The notes: generated by a model not told the origin, from the letters alone. A DNA stretch of 64,000 nucleotides from Nitrosomonas marina (GCF_900111605.1 NZ_FOIA01000005.1:62001-126000); one strand, 5' to 3'. Positions 22,092 through 32,676 are shown, numbered from the stretch's first letter. Made by a program: numbers and translations.

Positions 22092-22301
22092 ATGCAGACA
22101 ACCACTATAAAAATTCAGGGAATGACCTGCCAGGGATGTGTCAACAGTGTCAAAACCGTACTTGGGAAACTGCCGGATATCAGCCGGGTTGAAGTCTCTC
22201 TCGACCCCGGTGAGGCCGTCATTGAACACAACCCGTCCACTGTGAGCGTTAATCAATTAAGAACCGCTATCGAAGATGCAGGATTTGATGTTATCGATTA
22301 A
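22092..22301 (+). CDS. copZ: CopZ-like copper chaperone (single HMA domain)
   Basis: Cytoplasmic heavy-metal-binding protein of 69 residues, the whole of it one HMA domain with the GMTCQGC metal loop (Cys13, Cys16) and the expected beta-alpha-beta-beta-alpha-beta pattern. AGGAAG lies at the ribosome-site position. Being 15 bp behind copA, it probably delivers Cu(I) to the CopA N-terminal domains. A mercuric-transport MerP-like role is less likely, because there is no signal peptide. Confidence 0.88.
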   Translation: MQTTTIKIQGMTCQGCVNSVKTVLGKLPDISRVEVSLDPGEAVIEHNPSTVSVNQLRTAIEDAGFDVID

Positions 22302-22605
22302 CGAATTTGATCAGCATTAGCCAAGGTATTCTTAACTACCGGCTGATATCTGGTGACAAAAAAAATTTTCAGGTTTATTGCATTCAATAATGCATATCGT
22401 GCCAAACCGGATCATTTAGAAAACCTGATCGCCAGCACCGCTATCAACCCCACTATTCATCCTTCATTGTAATCTCATTATTGCCAAATCGAAGTTTGGC
22501 GCTTATAAAGCCATACCCGGGAGAAAATAATGTTCAATTAAACGGTTCTGATTAGAAACCCGGCCTGTCTGGTCTAATGAGATAGTTGGAATATTTAGCG
22601 GTCGT
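22302..22605. other. intergenic stretch without a recognisable gene
   Basis: The 304 bp between copZ and the convergent ABC ATPase gene hold no credible coding frame. Two short hairpins are visible (TGCATT/AATGCA near 22380 and TGCCAAA/TTTGGCG near 22481-22500), neither with a T-run, so no terminator is called. Confidence 0.6.
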
Positions 22606-23292
22606 TCATGCCAGCATACCATCGACCAGTCGAATCTGACGAGAGCAGCGTTGAGACAATTCTTCATCGTGCGTCACCAACACCAGCGTTGTGCCGTGTT
22701 CACGATTGAGTTCAAACATCAGCTCGATGATCTGTTTACCGGTTGACGAATCAAGATTACCTGTCGGTTCATCGGCAAGCAATAGTTTTGGATCAGTGGC
22801 AAACGCCCGCGCGATTGCAACACGCTGCTGTTCACCGCCTGATAGTTGCTTGGGGTAATGATTTAAACGCATTTTCAAGCCGACGCGTTCCAGTAACTTG
22901 TAGGCAGTCGAATCGGCGGAGGGACTACCGGAGAGCTCGAGCGGCAACATGACATTTTCTAATGCCGTCAAAGCAGGCAGCAATTGAAACGACTGAAAAA
23001 CAAAACCGAGAATTTTTCCACGCAGGGCCGCCCTGCTGTCTTCATCCAATGCAAAAATGTCTGTTCCATCCAGATGAACTTTACCGGACGTTGGCACATC
23101 CAAACCTGCAAGCAAACCCAACAGGGTCGATTTTCCTGAACCAGACGCGCCAACAATTGCGACAGCTTCACCGGCTTTCACTTCAAGGGTAATGTCCTTT
23201 AAAATAGTCAGTTTTTTGTCGCCGGTACTGACCTGTTTAGTCAGCGTATCAGTCTGTAATAATAATTCTTTAACAAGTTTAGGTGAAGCCAT
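22606..23292 (-). CDS. ABC transporter ATP-binding protein, LolD/YbbA type
   Basis: ATPase of the LolD/MacB/YbbA group. The 228-residue protein has Walker [10 protein letters not shown] (48-56), the signature LSGGEQQ (150-156), Walker [13 protein letters not shown] (170-181) and the switch histidine in VLVTHDEEL. In E. coli ybbA is divergent from tesA and followed by the large permease ybbP; here tesA is divergent but no permease follows, so the ATPase is orphaned. Its ATG at 23292 is antisense to the tesA ATG (shared CATG). AGGAA eight bases upstream supports this start. Confidence 0.9.
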   Translation of the reverse strand: MASPKLVKELLLQTDTLTKQVSTGDKKLTILKDITLEVKAGEAVAIVGASGSGKSTLLGLLAGLDVPTSGKVHLDGTDIFALDEDSRAALRGKILGFVFQSFQLLPALTALENVMLPLELSGSPSADSTAYKLLERVGLKMRLNHYPKQLSGGEQQRVAIARAFATDPKLLLADEPTGNLDSSTGKQIIELMFELNREHGTTLVLVTHDEELSQRCSRQIRLVDGMLA

Positions 23293-23944
23293 GAAACATT
23301 TCCTAACAATTATAGTTTTTTTCTTATTTGTAACACCCGGCGCTGCAACAGCGACCAGTCAGCAAACAACGACCATTATGGTGTTTGGAGACAGTCTTTC
23401 TGCAAACTATGGTATCCCAACAGAGGCCGGCTGGGTTCATCTGCTTGAACAACAGTTACTGGAACTGTCTCCTTTTTTTCGCGTAGTTAATACCAGCGTC
23501 AGTGGCGAAACCACCCTCGGCGGAAGAAATCGAATCACCCGGGCGATCGAACAACACCGTCCGGATATTGTCATTCTGGGTCTAGGCGCCAATGATGGTC
23601 TACGTGGTACCGCTATCAAAACAATTTACGAAAACCTTGAAGCGATTATCAAGATTTGCCAGCAAAACAATGCATCTGTCCTGCTCGTCGGCATGCAGCT
23701 ACCGCCCAATTATGGCATGACCTATACGCAGAAGTTCCAAGACATTTACCCGCAACTTGCACATAACTATCAAACCGGTCTGGTTCCTTTTCTATTGGCC
23801 GGATTTGGTGAGAAACATGAGTTTTTTCAGAGAGATGGTATCCATCCAACCGCCTTGGCCCAGAAAAAAATCGCCGAAAATGTCTGGACTGTCCTGCGAA
23901 CCATGATACACGATGATTTGGCAACCATTCATTCCGGAAGCTGA
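23291..23944 (+). CDS. tesA: TesA-like SGNH hydrolase (arylesterase/acyl-CoA thioesterase I)
   Basis: Periplasmic lipase-like esterase. From ATG 23291 the 217-residue product has a signal peptide ([21 protein letters not shown]) and the four SGNH blocks: GDSLSANYG with nucleophile Ser35, the Gly in block II (SGETTLGG), GANDGLRG, and DGIHPT with the Asp-His pair near the end. A longer in-frame start at 23192 would bury the signal peptide and is rejected. GGTGAAG before the ATG is a fair ribosome site. No space exists for a promoter between it and the divergent ABC gene, so its promoter must lie inside that gene. Confidence 0.9.
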   Translation: MKHFLTIIVFFLFVTPGAATATSQQTTTIMVFGDSLSANYGIPTEAGWVHLLEQQLLELSPFFRVVNTSVSGETTLGGRNRITRAIEQHRPDIVILGLGANDGLRGTAIKTIYENLEAIIKICQQNNASVLLVGMQLPPNYGMTYTQKFQDIYPQLAHNYQTGLVPFLLAGFGEKHEFFQRDGIHPTALAQKKIAENVWTVLRTMIHDDLATIHSGS

Positions 23945-24012
23945 AACCCAGACTCACAATTATAAGATACAAATTTTCTCCAAAATTTATATTTCTGTAG
24001 TTTTCTTCGCTA

Positions 24013-25026
24013 TTATGTCCATTTATTTACAGCCGCGTCTAGCCGTGTCATAAACGCCTGCAATTCCTCAGGCAGGGGTGCCTTAAGTTTTAGCCATTGC
24101 CCGCCTGACGGATGTTGAAACATAATACTGCCTGCATGTAAGAACATTCTTGCCAAAGTGGGCACCTCATCATACTTGTTGCGGTTTTTATTCAGCTTTT
24201 TGTTTAAAGCAAAATCACCATACTTGTCATCACCAACGATCGGATAACCCAGATGAGCCAGATGAACACGGATCTGGTGCGTACGTCCTGTTTTAAGTTC
24301 TGCATCAAGCAAACTAAAATTTTGCCACGCCCTAATCAGCTTGAACTGTGTATGCGCAGCCATCACTTTAGGCGCATCGTTACCATGAAACCGGGCTTTA
24401 CTGGCTGTTGCGACCGCTACACGTCGCTCACCTTCCGTAGTCTTGTATTTAATTAACGGTATTGTTACATCCTGTTTCGGATTGGACCACTTTCCTTTTA
24501 CCATAACGTGGTAATGCTTCTTGGTCTGACCTGTACGAATCTGTCGATGCAACTCAACCAGTGCACTGCGTTTTTTTGCCAGCAACAATACGCCAGACGT
24601 TTCCCTGTCCAGTCGATGTACCAGTTCAAGAAATCTGCAATCCGGTCTCTGCGCGCGCAACTGCTCGATCACACCAAAACTGACACCGCTTCCACCATGT
24701 ACCGCAATTCCTGATGGTTTATTCACGGCCAGCAATACCGCATCCTCAAAGACAACATCAAAAGAGATAAAGGTGGATGGATGTTTCTTTTGCCGCTGCG
24801 AATGGTGTGTCGAAGCAGTGCGAACTGGTGGAATACGTAGTTGGTCGCCTTGCTGCAAACGGTAGTGAAAACCTACCCGTTTACCATTTACCCGCACTTG
24901 TCCGCTGCGCAACAACTGGTAAATATGACTTTTCGGTACGTTTTTAAAGCGTTTGAAAAAGAAATTATCAATTCGCTGATTGTCGCCGTCTTCAACAATG
25001 CTTTCAATTACAACTGATGCATTCAA
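24013..25026 (-). CDS. rluC: 23S rRNA pseudouridine synthase, RluC type
   Basis: Converts uridines 955, 2504 and 2580 (E. coli numbering) of 23S rRNA to pseudouridine. The 337-residue protein has an N-terminal S4 RNA-binding domain (NFFFKRF...VRVNGKRVGFHYRLQQGD, residues 19-70) and the catalytic RluA-type domain with the aspartate in HRLDRETSGVLLLAK and the RTHQIRVHL motif. It is divergent from rne across a long gap, the same arrangement as in E. coli, which supports RluC rather than RluD. Confidence 0.93.
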   Translation of the reverse strand: MNASVVIESIVEDGDNQRIDNFFFKRFKNVPKSHIYQLLRSGQVRVNGKRVGFHYRLQQGDQLRIPPVRTASTHHSQRQKKHPSTFISFDVVFEDAVLLAVNKPSGIAVHGGSGVSFGVIEQLRAQRPDCRFLELVHRLDRETSGVLLLAKKRSALVELHRQIRTGQTKKHYHVMVKGKWSNPKQDVTIPLIKYKTTEGERRVAVATASKARFHGNDAPKVMAAHTQFKLIRAWQNFSLLDAELKTGRTHQIRVHLAHLGYPIVGDDKYGDFALNKKLNKNRNKYDEVPTLARMFLHAGSIMFQHPSGGQWLKLKAPLPEELQAFMTRLDAAVNKWT

Positions 25027-25547
25027 AAGAAAATTTTGCCTGTGTGTTGTATTTTACTTATAATTACGTTTTTGTGATGTACAGTGTATTTTATTAAAGC
25101 GCGTAGTGGCGTAGTATTTTAATAAAATAGAAAGATGTAGTATCCGGATGAGATTATAGGAATTTATTTTTGATTTTTGTGTGTTGTGGTATCAGGATTT
25201 TCCGTTTTCTATTTATTCTTTTCTTGCTTCACTTCCTCCCCGATAGCGCCTATTTTACTTAACATCAGCCAAATCGCCAAATCAAACTGTCTTTTTTTAA
25301 ATACAGTGAATGAAATATATATTCAAGATTCACGAATTTAATTCAATAATTTCTCATAATAGATAATATAATAATAAACAAAAAAGTCTGTTTCTGACAG
25401 ACAAGCAGCCAAAAAAGCTTGTTTATAACAAAAATTGCTTATTCAAAACAATAAAACTAAAACACCATACCAATCCGGCTCAAATCTCGTCATCTCAATT
25501 ATGTTTTTAAAAATTTATCATTGTGTAAATACACGTTAGGCATATAA
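25027..25547 (+). promoter_or_regulatory. long AT-rich divergent region and probable rne leader
   Basis: This 521-bp gap between divergent rluC and rne contains no credible gene and is much more AT-rich than its flanks. It must hold both promoters. Two adjacent hairpins stand out: GTCTGT/ACAGAC (25386-25402) and ACAAGC/GCTTGT (25401-25422), whose arms overlap by two bases. In E. coli the long rne leader folds into stem-loops that RNase E uses to control its own message; a similar role here is inference. Confidence 0.5.
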
Positions 25548-28181
25548 ATGAGACGAATGTTATTTAATGCAACACAACCCGAGGAGTTGCGTGTTGCAAT
25601 CGTCAATGGTCAGAAACTGGTTGACCTTGATATCGAATCAATTAGTAAAGAGCAACGCAAAAGCAATATCTATAAAGCCGTTATCACACGACTAGAACCC
25701 AGTCTTGAAGCGGCGTTTGTCGATTACGGCTGCGAACGCCACGGATTTCTTCCATTCAAGGAAATTTCACCGTATTGCTTTGGAGAGCAATCGGATATAT
25801 CTGCAAATCGCATCCAGAACCATCTTCATGAAGGCCTTGAATTGATTGTTCAGGTAGACAAAGACGAACGCGGATTGAAAGGAGCGGCATTAACCACCTA
25901 TATCTCGCTTGCCGGGCGTTATCTTGTACTGATTCCTAATAACCCCAATAGTGGTGGCGTTTCCAGACGTATTACAGGAGATGAGCGTAATGAATTGCGC
26001 GAAGTCCTCGGTAAACTGGAAATACCTGAAGGCATGAGCGTCATCGCGCGCACCGCAGGTATCGGACGCAGCGAAGATGAACTGCAATGGGACCTGAATT
26101 ATCTGACACAACTCTGGCACGCCATTGAAGAAGCGGCCAACAACCAGAGCGGCGTGTTTCTCATTTATCAGGAAAGCAGTCTGGTAATTCGCGCGATACG
26201 GGACTACTTCAATTATGAAATTGGTGAAATCCTGATCGATAACCGTGAAATATACGAGCAGGCCTGCCAGTTTATGACGCACGTAATGCCTGCCAATGTC
26301 GATCGCCTTAAGTTTTACCATGATGATGTCCCCCTGTTCTCCCGTTTTCAAATCGAACATCAGATCGAAACAGCCTATTCGCGGCAGGTAACTTTACCGT
26401 CAGGCGGATCAATCGTACTTGACCATACAGAGGCCCTGGTAGCGATTGACGTTAATTCAGCGCGCGCAATCCGTGGTGCAGATATCGAACATACTGCATT
26501 GAACACAAATCTTGAAGCTGCAGATGAAATTGCAAGACAATTGCGTTTGCGTGACCTGGGTGGACTGATTGTCATCGATTTCATCGATATGGACGCATCA
26601 CGCAATCAACGAGAAGTCGAAGCGCGTCTTCACGAAGCACTGCGCCAGGATCGTGCACGCGTACAGGTCGGCAGGATTTCCCGCTTCGGACTTTTGGAAC
26701 TATCGCGGCAGCGATTGCGCCCGTCACTGGGAGAAAGCAATTACACACCCTGTCCACGTTGCCATGGTACCGGACACATTCGGGGGACCGATTCGTCAGC
26801 GCTGCATGTTTTGCGTATTATTCAGGAAGAAGTCATGAAAGAACGCACAAGCGCATTGCATGTGCAGTTACCCATCGATGTCGCCACCTATTTGCTGAAC
26901 GAAAAACGTTCGGAAATATACGAAATTGAAGAGCGTCTCAAGGTCGATATAACCCTGATCCCCAATATTCACCTGGAAACGCCCAAATACAAAATCACCA
27001 GGTTGCGTCATGAAGACATCAAACAAAGCGAGCTGCAGGCAAGCTATAAAATGGTCGAAAAGGTCACCGAGGATCTGATTCCCGAGTTAACAGAAAAAAA
27101 ACCCAAACAGGAACGCCAAAAAGCGGTCGTCCAGGGTGTCACACCAGCGCAGCCCGCACCTGTTCGTGAAGAAAAATCCAGAGACTCCTCACTGCTGGAC
27201 AAATTTTTCAGTTGGTTCAAACCGGCGCATAGCGAAGAAAACGGCGATAACCAGGAACAGGCCATCGCAAACGAGCGAATCATTTCATCATCTCAGGAAA
27301 AACCGAAACGATCCAGCCGCGGACGGGGTCGCTCGCGCAATCGTAGTGACCGTAAAGATTATATGCAATCGAAACAGTCTCCCAGGGAAACTGTTAGCCA
27401 AAGCTCCACAAACAGCAAACCCGACATGTTAACCAGTGAGCCACCTGCAACTGCTGAATCAGTCGATGCTGAAAAACAAAGCACGCAAAACAAGCAACAG
27501 CCTTCTTCACAAGAATTGAATCAGGGTGGAGCAACGTCACAACTGCTGTCGTCAGATACGCCCGTTTCTCCAGATTCCGAAGGAATTGAGAGTCCTGCAA
27601 CAACACCGGACGAAAAGAAACGGCCACGCAGGCGCCGCAATACAAAACAGCGGGACCGTTCAGCCCGTAATCGAACGGCCACAGCTGCCAAACAAGAAGT
27701 TTCTGAACAGGCCGCGACCACCGCCGAAAATGAACCGGCTATTCAATCACCGCCAAAGTCGGACCATTCTGCTGAAGAAATCCCGGTCGTGTCGATGTCT
27801 TCTCCAGATGATTCACGGAATCAGTCTGAAGAGGATTCCACGCAACAACGTAATGCGGGGAAAAAAACCGCAACCGACGAAACGCAACAATCCGCAGATA
27901 CGAGTGAAACGGCGACTACAGAACCTGCTTTCTCAGCCCGGTCATCGCAGCCAGAAGAATCGGGGGACACACCCGCACTCGAACCGGCAGAGCGTGTCGA
28001 GCAACCAACTGCAAAAGATCTGGATCTGGAGGAGAGCGGCCTGGTCATGATTGAAACGCCACCCGAAAAAATCGATTTGAAGGAAGATCAATCTGCACCT
28101 GCAAGAAGACCGAGACGCAAACCACAAAATACGATTGCGGCAGACACGGAAGAACTAATGCAGGTAGAAACTCGTAAGTAG
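25548..28181 (+). CDS. rne: ribonuclease E
   Basis: Main endonuclease of mRNA decay and rRNA/tRNA processing. The 877-residue protein has the S1 RNA-binding domain (about 36-120), the RNase H-like and DNase I-like catalytic parts with Asp in ALVAIDVNSAR and IVIDFIDMDASRNQ, and the zinc-link CPRCHGTG (about 402-409). From about residue 520 on it is low-complexity: Lys/Arg-rich blocks (RRPRRKP, RSSRGRGRSRNRS) in an acidic, Gln/Ser/Thr/Pro-rich background, the disordered scaffold region. That tail distinguishes RNase E from the shorter RNase G. It starts MRRMLFNATQPEELRVA as usual. Confidence 0.95.
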   Translation: MRRMLFNATQPEELRVAIVNGQKLVDLDIESISKEQRKSNIYKAVITRLEPSLEAAFVDYGCERHGFLPFKEISPYCFGEQSDISANRIQNHLHEGLELIVQVDKDERGLKGAALTTYISLAGRYLVLIPNNPNSGGVSRRITGDERNELREVLGKLEIPEGMSVIARTAGIGRSEDELQWDLNYLTQLWHAIEEAANNQSGVFLIYQESSLVIRAIRDYFNYEIGEILIDNREIYEQACQFMTHVMPANVDRLKFYHDDVPLFSRFQIEHQIETAYSRQVTLPSGGSIVLDHTEALVAIDVNSARAIRGADIEHTALNTNLEAADEIARQLRLRDLGGLIVIDFIDMDASRNQREVEARLHEALRQDRARVQVGRISRFGLLELSRQRLRPSLGESNYTPCPRCHGTGHIRGTDSSALHVLRIIQEEVMKERTSALHVQLPIDVATYLLNEKRSEIYEIEERLKVDITLIPNIHLETPKYKITRLRHEDIKQSELQASYKMVEKVTEDLIPELTEKKPKQERQKAVVQGVTPAQPAPVREEKSRDSSLLDKFFSWFKPAHSEENGDNQEQAIANERIISSSQEKPKRSSRGRGRSRNRSDRKDYMQSKQSPRETVSQSSTNSKPDMLTSEPPATAESVDAEKQSTQNKQQPSSQELNQGGATSQLLSSDTPVSPDSEGIESPATTPDEKKRPRRRRNTKQRDRSARNRTATAAKQEVSEQAATTAENEPAIQSPPKSDHSAEEIPVVSMSSPDDSRNQSEEDSTQQRNAGKKTATDETQQSADTSETATTEPAFSARSSQPEESGDTPALEPAERVEQPTAKDLDLEESGLVMIETPPEKIDLKEDQSAPARRPRRKPQNTIAADTEELMQVETRK

Positions 28182-28218
28182 CGCTCACGACAACCGTTTA
28201 TATCGGCCGGTATCTACA

Positions 28219-28440
28219 CTAGTGCTCTATCAACTTGATATTGCCTAATATCAGTGCATTGTCGGGGCAATGTCTTAATCGTCGATTAGCTGATATGGAA
28301 ACTGTACGCAAAGAAGTCGATGCATGGACAACAACACGAAACCGATCTGCTATGACAATTGAGTGGCGATTTACAACTGAGGATGCACGGATAAAACTTA
28401 AACAGCTTTATCCGGCAATATCAAATTGAAATAGCACTAG
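28219..28440 (+). mobile_element. 222-bp mini-element derived from an IS630-family insertion sequence
   Basis: Two 27-bp terminal inverted repeats (28219-28245 and 28414-28440) match at 24 of 27 positions and both end in CTAG, the target-type sequence containing the TA favoured by IS630/Tc1 elements. Between them lies an intact 3' piece of an IS630-type transposase gene. The layout is that of an element shortened by an internal deletion that joined the left end to the transposase tail, leaving something mobilisable only in trans. Confidence 0.75.
28235..28429 (+). pseudogene. C-terminal remnant of an IS630-family transposase
   Basis: The 64-codon frame reads QCLNRRLADMETVRKEVDAW, then RFTTEDARIKLKQLYP, closely matching the end of IS630-family transposases, where QCLNRRI and FTTxDARIKLKxLYP recur. 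The DDE catalytic residues and the helix-turn-helix are missing, so it is not active. The frame is open back into the left inverted repeat and stops inside the right one. A TTG at 28235 is the nominal start; expression is unlikely. Confidence 0.7.
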
Positions 28441-28463
28441 TGCTCTATCAATATGATACTACC
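28437..28463. repeat. third, solitary copy of the mini-element end
   Basis: Starting in the CTAG of the right repeat, GTGCTCTATCAA is repeated exactly and the following TATGATACTACC resembles CTTGATATTGCC of the left end. It is in the same orientation as the left end, suggesting a second decayed element or a tandem insertion whose remainder has been lost. Confidence 0.6.
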
Positions 28464-28509
28464 CAGATCTAATTGTAGATCGAACACTTAAATCATTATC
28501 AAAATATTC

Positions 28510-29391
28510 ATGGCACTCATCACGCTGAACAAACTAGTTATTATCGGTGTCGGTCTGATTGGCGGTTCGTTTGGTCTTGCTATACGCAAGGCGGGCATCG
28601 CCAGTAATATAGTCGGCGTCGGGCGCAGTCAGGAAAATATGCAGCGCGCGCTGGCTCTTGGCGTGATTGATGAAATTGCAACGGATTTGACATCGGCGCT
28701 GGAAGGAGCTGATTTTATTCTGCTCGCCATGCCTGTCGGCCAAACCGAACACATCATGGCACAGATTGCACCATGTCTGGAACACAGTACTGTCATCTCT
28801 GACGCCGGCAGCACCAAACAGGATGTCGTCGCAGCAGCACGCAATCATTTAGGCGTTCATCTGAAAAACTTCGTTCCCGGACACCCGATTGCAGGTGCCG
28901 AATACAGTGGCGTTCTGGCAGCGCAGAATGACCTGTATATCAACAAACATGTCATTCTCACCCCTATTGAAGAAACACAAAAAATGGCAATCGAATTGAC
29001 CTCAGCACTATGGCTGGCTTGTGGAGCGAAAGTCTCGCATATGCGAATGGAGGAACACGATGAGATACTCGCCGCCACCAGTCATTTGCCGCATATCCTA
29101 GCATTCACACTAATGAATTATCTGCACAAAAACTCAAATCATTCAGAAAATTTACTGCGTTTTGTCGGCAGTGGGTTTCGTGATTTCACTCGTATCGCCA
29201 GCAGTTCACCTGAAATGTGGCGCGATATCTGCTTAGCTAACCGGGAAGCGCTGATAAAACAGATAATAGCGTATCAGGAAGAGTTAAGCTGTCTACAGTC
29301 TATGTTGACAAACAGTGACGGAAAAGCGCTAAAAGAATCATTCTCTCAGGCGCGAAAAATGCGTGAAGACTGGTTGAACCGAGAAACTTGA
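28510..29391 (+). CDS. tyrA: prephenate dehydrogenase
   Basis: NAD(P)-dependent oxidative decarboxylation of prephenate (or arogenate) in tyrosine synthesis. The 293-residue, single-domain protein begins with the Rossmann motif VGLIGGSFGLAIRKAG (about 15-30), has AMPVGQTEHIM and DAGSTKQDV in the dinucleotide fold, and HPIAGAEYSG with the catalytic His region. There is no fused chorismate mutase or ACT domain. It stands apart from the usual pheA-hisC-tyrA-aroA group, which is not in this window. Confidence 0.92.
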   Translation: MALITLNKLVIIGVGLIGGSFGLAIRKAGIASNIVGVGRSQENMQRALALGVIDEIATDLTSALEGADFILLAMPVGQTEHIMAQIAPCLEHSTVISDAGSTKQDVVAAARNHLGVHLKNFVPGHPIAGAEYSGVLAAQNDLYINKHVILTPIEETQKMAIELTSALWLACGAKVSHMRMEEHDEILAATSHLPHILAFTLMNYLHKNSNHSENLLRFVGSGFRDFTRIASSSPEMWRDICLANREALIKQIIAYQEELSCLQSMLTNSDGKALKESFSQARKMREDWLNRET

Positions 29392-29559
29392 ATTCGCTTT
29401 TCTTACTACTGTCAGAAAGTCTGTTACTCTAAACAACAGTCACAACATATCAAATCTCAATATATCTGAACAGATTCGATTCTTCGATCCGGGTTTTCTT
29501 TCTGAACACCCCAATTGCACTTTTCCCTTTCACAACAAAAAAATTTCTTAATGATAGCC

Positions 29560-29588
29560 TTGAAATTCTTCGAAACAGGCCTTATTAT
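29560..29588 (+). promoter_or_regulatory. vegetative-type promoter of groESL
   Basis: TTGAAA (29560-29565), a 17-bp spacer and TATTAT (29583-29588) form a good sigma-70 promoter. The predicted start, near 29595, falls inside the CIRCE element, which is the expected place for HrcA repression. Confidence 0.75.
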
Positions 29589-29590
29589 TG

Positions 29591-29617
29591 CTAGCACTCA
29601 TTGATAGCGAGTGCTAA
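29591..29617. promoter_or_regulatory. CIRCE element (HrcA operator) before groESL
   Basis: CTAGCACTC, nine bases, GAGTGCTAA: one mismatch to the consensus TTAGCACTC-N9-GAGTGCTAA. HrcA binds this inverted repeat and represses groESL until heat shock titrates GroEL. It implies that an hrcA gene exists elsewhere in the genome. Confidence 0.93.
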
Positions 29618-29720
29618 TATTTTTCCAGATTATAAAATCCTGGGCTTATCAGAACAGCATATCAATTGATTGACTCAATATTTCAAATAGTTGCGTAAAT
29701 TTTTAATAGGAGACAAAAGC

Positions 29721-30011
29721 ATGAAAATTCGTCCATTACATGACCGCGTAATCGTTAGACGGCTGGAGGAAGAGCGCAAAACAGCATCGGGGATCGTGAT
29801 TCCAGACAGCGCCACTGAAAAACCCGATCAGGGTGAAATTCTGGCGGTCGGTAAAGGTAAAGTAGGCGATGATGGCAATGTACGCGCATTAGAAGTAAAA
29901 GTGGGCGATAAAGTATTGTTCGGCAAATATTCCGGTCAGGCTGTCAAAGTTGAGGGCGAAGAGCTGTTGGTGATGCGCGAAGAAGACATCATGGGTGTCA
30001 TCGAAAGCTGA
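29721..30011 (+). CDS. groES: co-chaperonin GroES
   Basis: Ten-kDa lid of the GroEL folding chamber. The 96-residue protein begins [14 protein letters not shown] and contains the mobile loop ([24 protein letters not shown] cut by family norm) and the closing [12 protein letters not shown]. The start at 29721 follows AGGAGA; an in-frame ATG-like start at 29691 lies before the ribosome site and is rejected. groEL follows after 67 bp, and CIRCE plus a promoter precede it. Confidence 0.97.
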   Translation: MKIRPLHDRVIVRRLEEERKTASGIVIPDSATEKPDQGEILAVGKGKVGDDGNVRALEVKVGDKVLFGKYSGQAVKVEGEELLVMREEDIMGVIES

Positions 30012-30057
30012 TGTTATCCGGCTAAATTAAGATGTGTCTTGCAAAACTATAGGTTAA

Positions 30058-31731
<1,674 letters not shown>

Positions 31732-31780
31732 TACGCCCAAAGCGTTATGGTTCATTGCCATAGCGAACCTGCCAACATCA

Positions 31781-31819
31781 AGCAACAACCCTGTTCGCAT
31801 CGGGTTGTTGCTTTTTTTT
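31781..31819 (+). terminator. rho-independent terminator of groESL
   Basis: An 11-bp perfect stem (AGCAACAACCC / GGGTTGTTGCT) with a 10-base loop runs into eight T. It is 50 bp downstream of groEL. Confidence 0.9.
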
Positions 31820-31929
31820 AAGTAAATGTAATCCAGATGATCTGGTTTAGCAGGAATGCCTGGGAATACAAAACAATTACGTCCCTTATTCTTTTATCGA
31901 GATACCTGATACATGATACAGTTTGCTAC

Positions 31930-32676
31930 ATGAACCAGTATAGAAATTATTCAGCACCCGAAAACTTGTTGCAAAATCGCGTCATTCTTGTAACAGGCGC
32001 TGGACAGGGGTTAGGACGCACCGCGGCAATTACTTTTGCAAAACATGGAGCAATCGTCATACTGCATGGCAAATCAACCAAGAAACTGGAACGCGTATAT
32101 GACGAGATTGAATCACTCGATACTGCGCAACCCGTCATTTACCCACTGGATCTGGAAAAAGCAGCAGAAAAAGATTACACCCTGTTAGCGCAGGCGATTA
32201 CTGAACAATTGGGACGACTCGACGGCATCTTGCATAATGCGGCTTTTCTTCATGGACCGAGTCCAATGGAGTCTCAGACACTCGAACAATGGCAGACCCT
32301 GTTACAAGTCAATCTGATAGCGCCATTTGCATTGACCAAGGCCTGCTTGCCCCTATTGAAAACCGCGCCTGATGCCAGCATCATTATGACGGGAAGCACA
32401 TATGGCCATTACCCCAAAGCATATTGGGGAGGATTTTCGGTCGCCAAGGCAGGAATTGAAGCATTCGTAAAAATACAGGCGGATGAATGGAGTATGCTAC
32501 CTAATTTGCGTATCAACGCATTAATTCCCGGAGCGGTTAATACACCACAACGCGTAAAAACGCATCCCGGAGAAGTAAAAAAAACGTTACCCCAACCGGA
32601 AGACCTGATGTCAGTATACTTGTTTCTTATGGGCCCTGACAGCCGGGCAATAAAAGGCGAAATCATTCTATGCTAA
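31930..32676 (+). CDS. short-chain dehydrogenase/reductase, YciK type
   Basis: NAD(P)-dependent oxidoreductase of unknown substrate, close to E. coli YciK. From ATG 31930 the product is 248 residues: the N-terminus NYSAPENLLQNRVILVTGAG resembles that of YciK, with the cofactor loop TGAGQGLG, the LHNAA motif, and the catalytic Ser with Tyr-x-x-x-Lys replaced in position by GGFSVAKAG (the usual YxxxK tyrosine is not seen; FSVAK occupies it). An earlier in-frame start at 31837 adds 31 residues unlike the family. No clear ribosome site precedes 31930. Confidence 0.85.
   Translation: MNQYRNYSAPENLLQNRVILVTGAGQGLGRTAAITFAKHGAIVILHGKSTKKLERVYDEIESLDTAQPVIYPLDLEKAAEKDYTLLAQAITEQLGRLDGILHNAAFLHGPSPMESQTLEQWQTLLQVNLIAPFALTKACLPLLKTAPDASIIMTGSTYGHYPKAYWGGFSVAKAGIEAFVKIQADEWSMLPNLRINALIPGAVNTPQRVKTHPGEVKKTLPQPEDLMSVYLFLMGPDSRAIKGEIILC

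Noticed and set aside
27526..28050. Second plus-strand frame inside the rne tail
   Set aside because: The low-complexity RNase E tail stays open in several frames; the product is Pro/Arg/Gln/Asn-rich noise.
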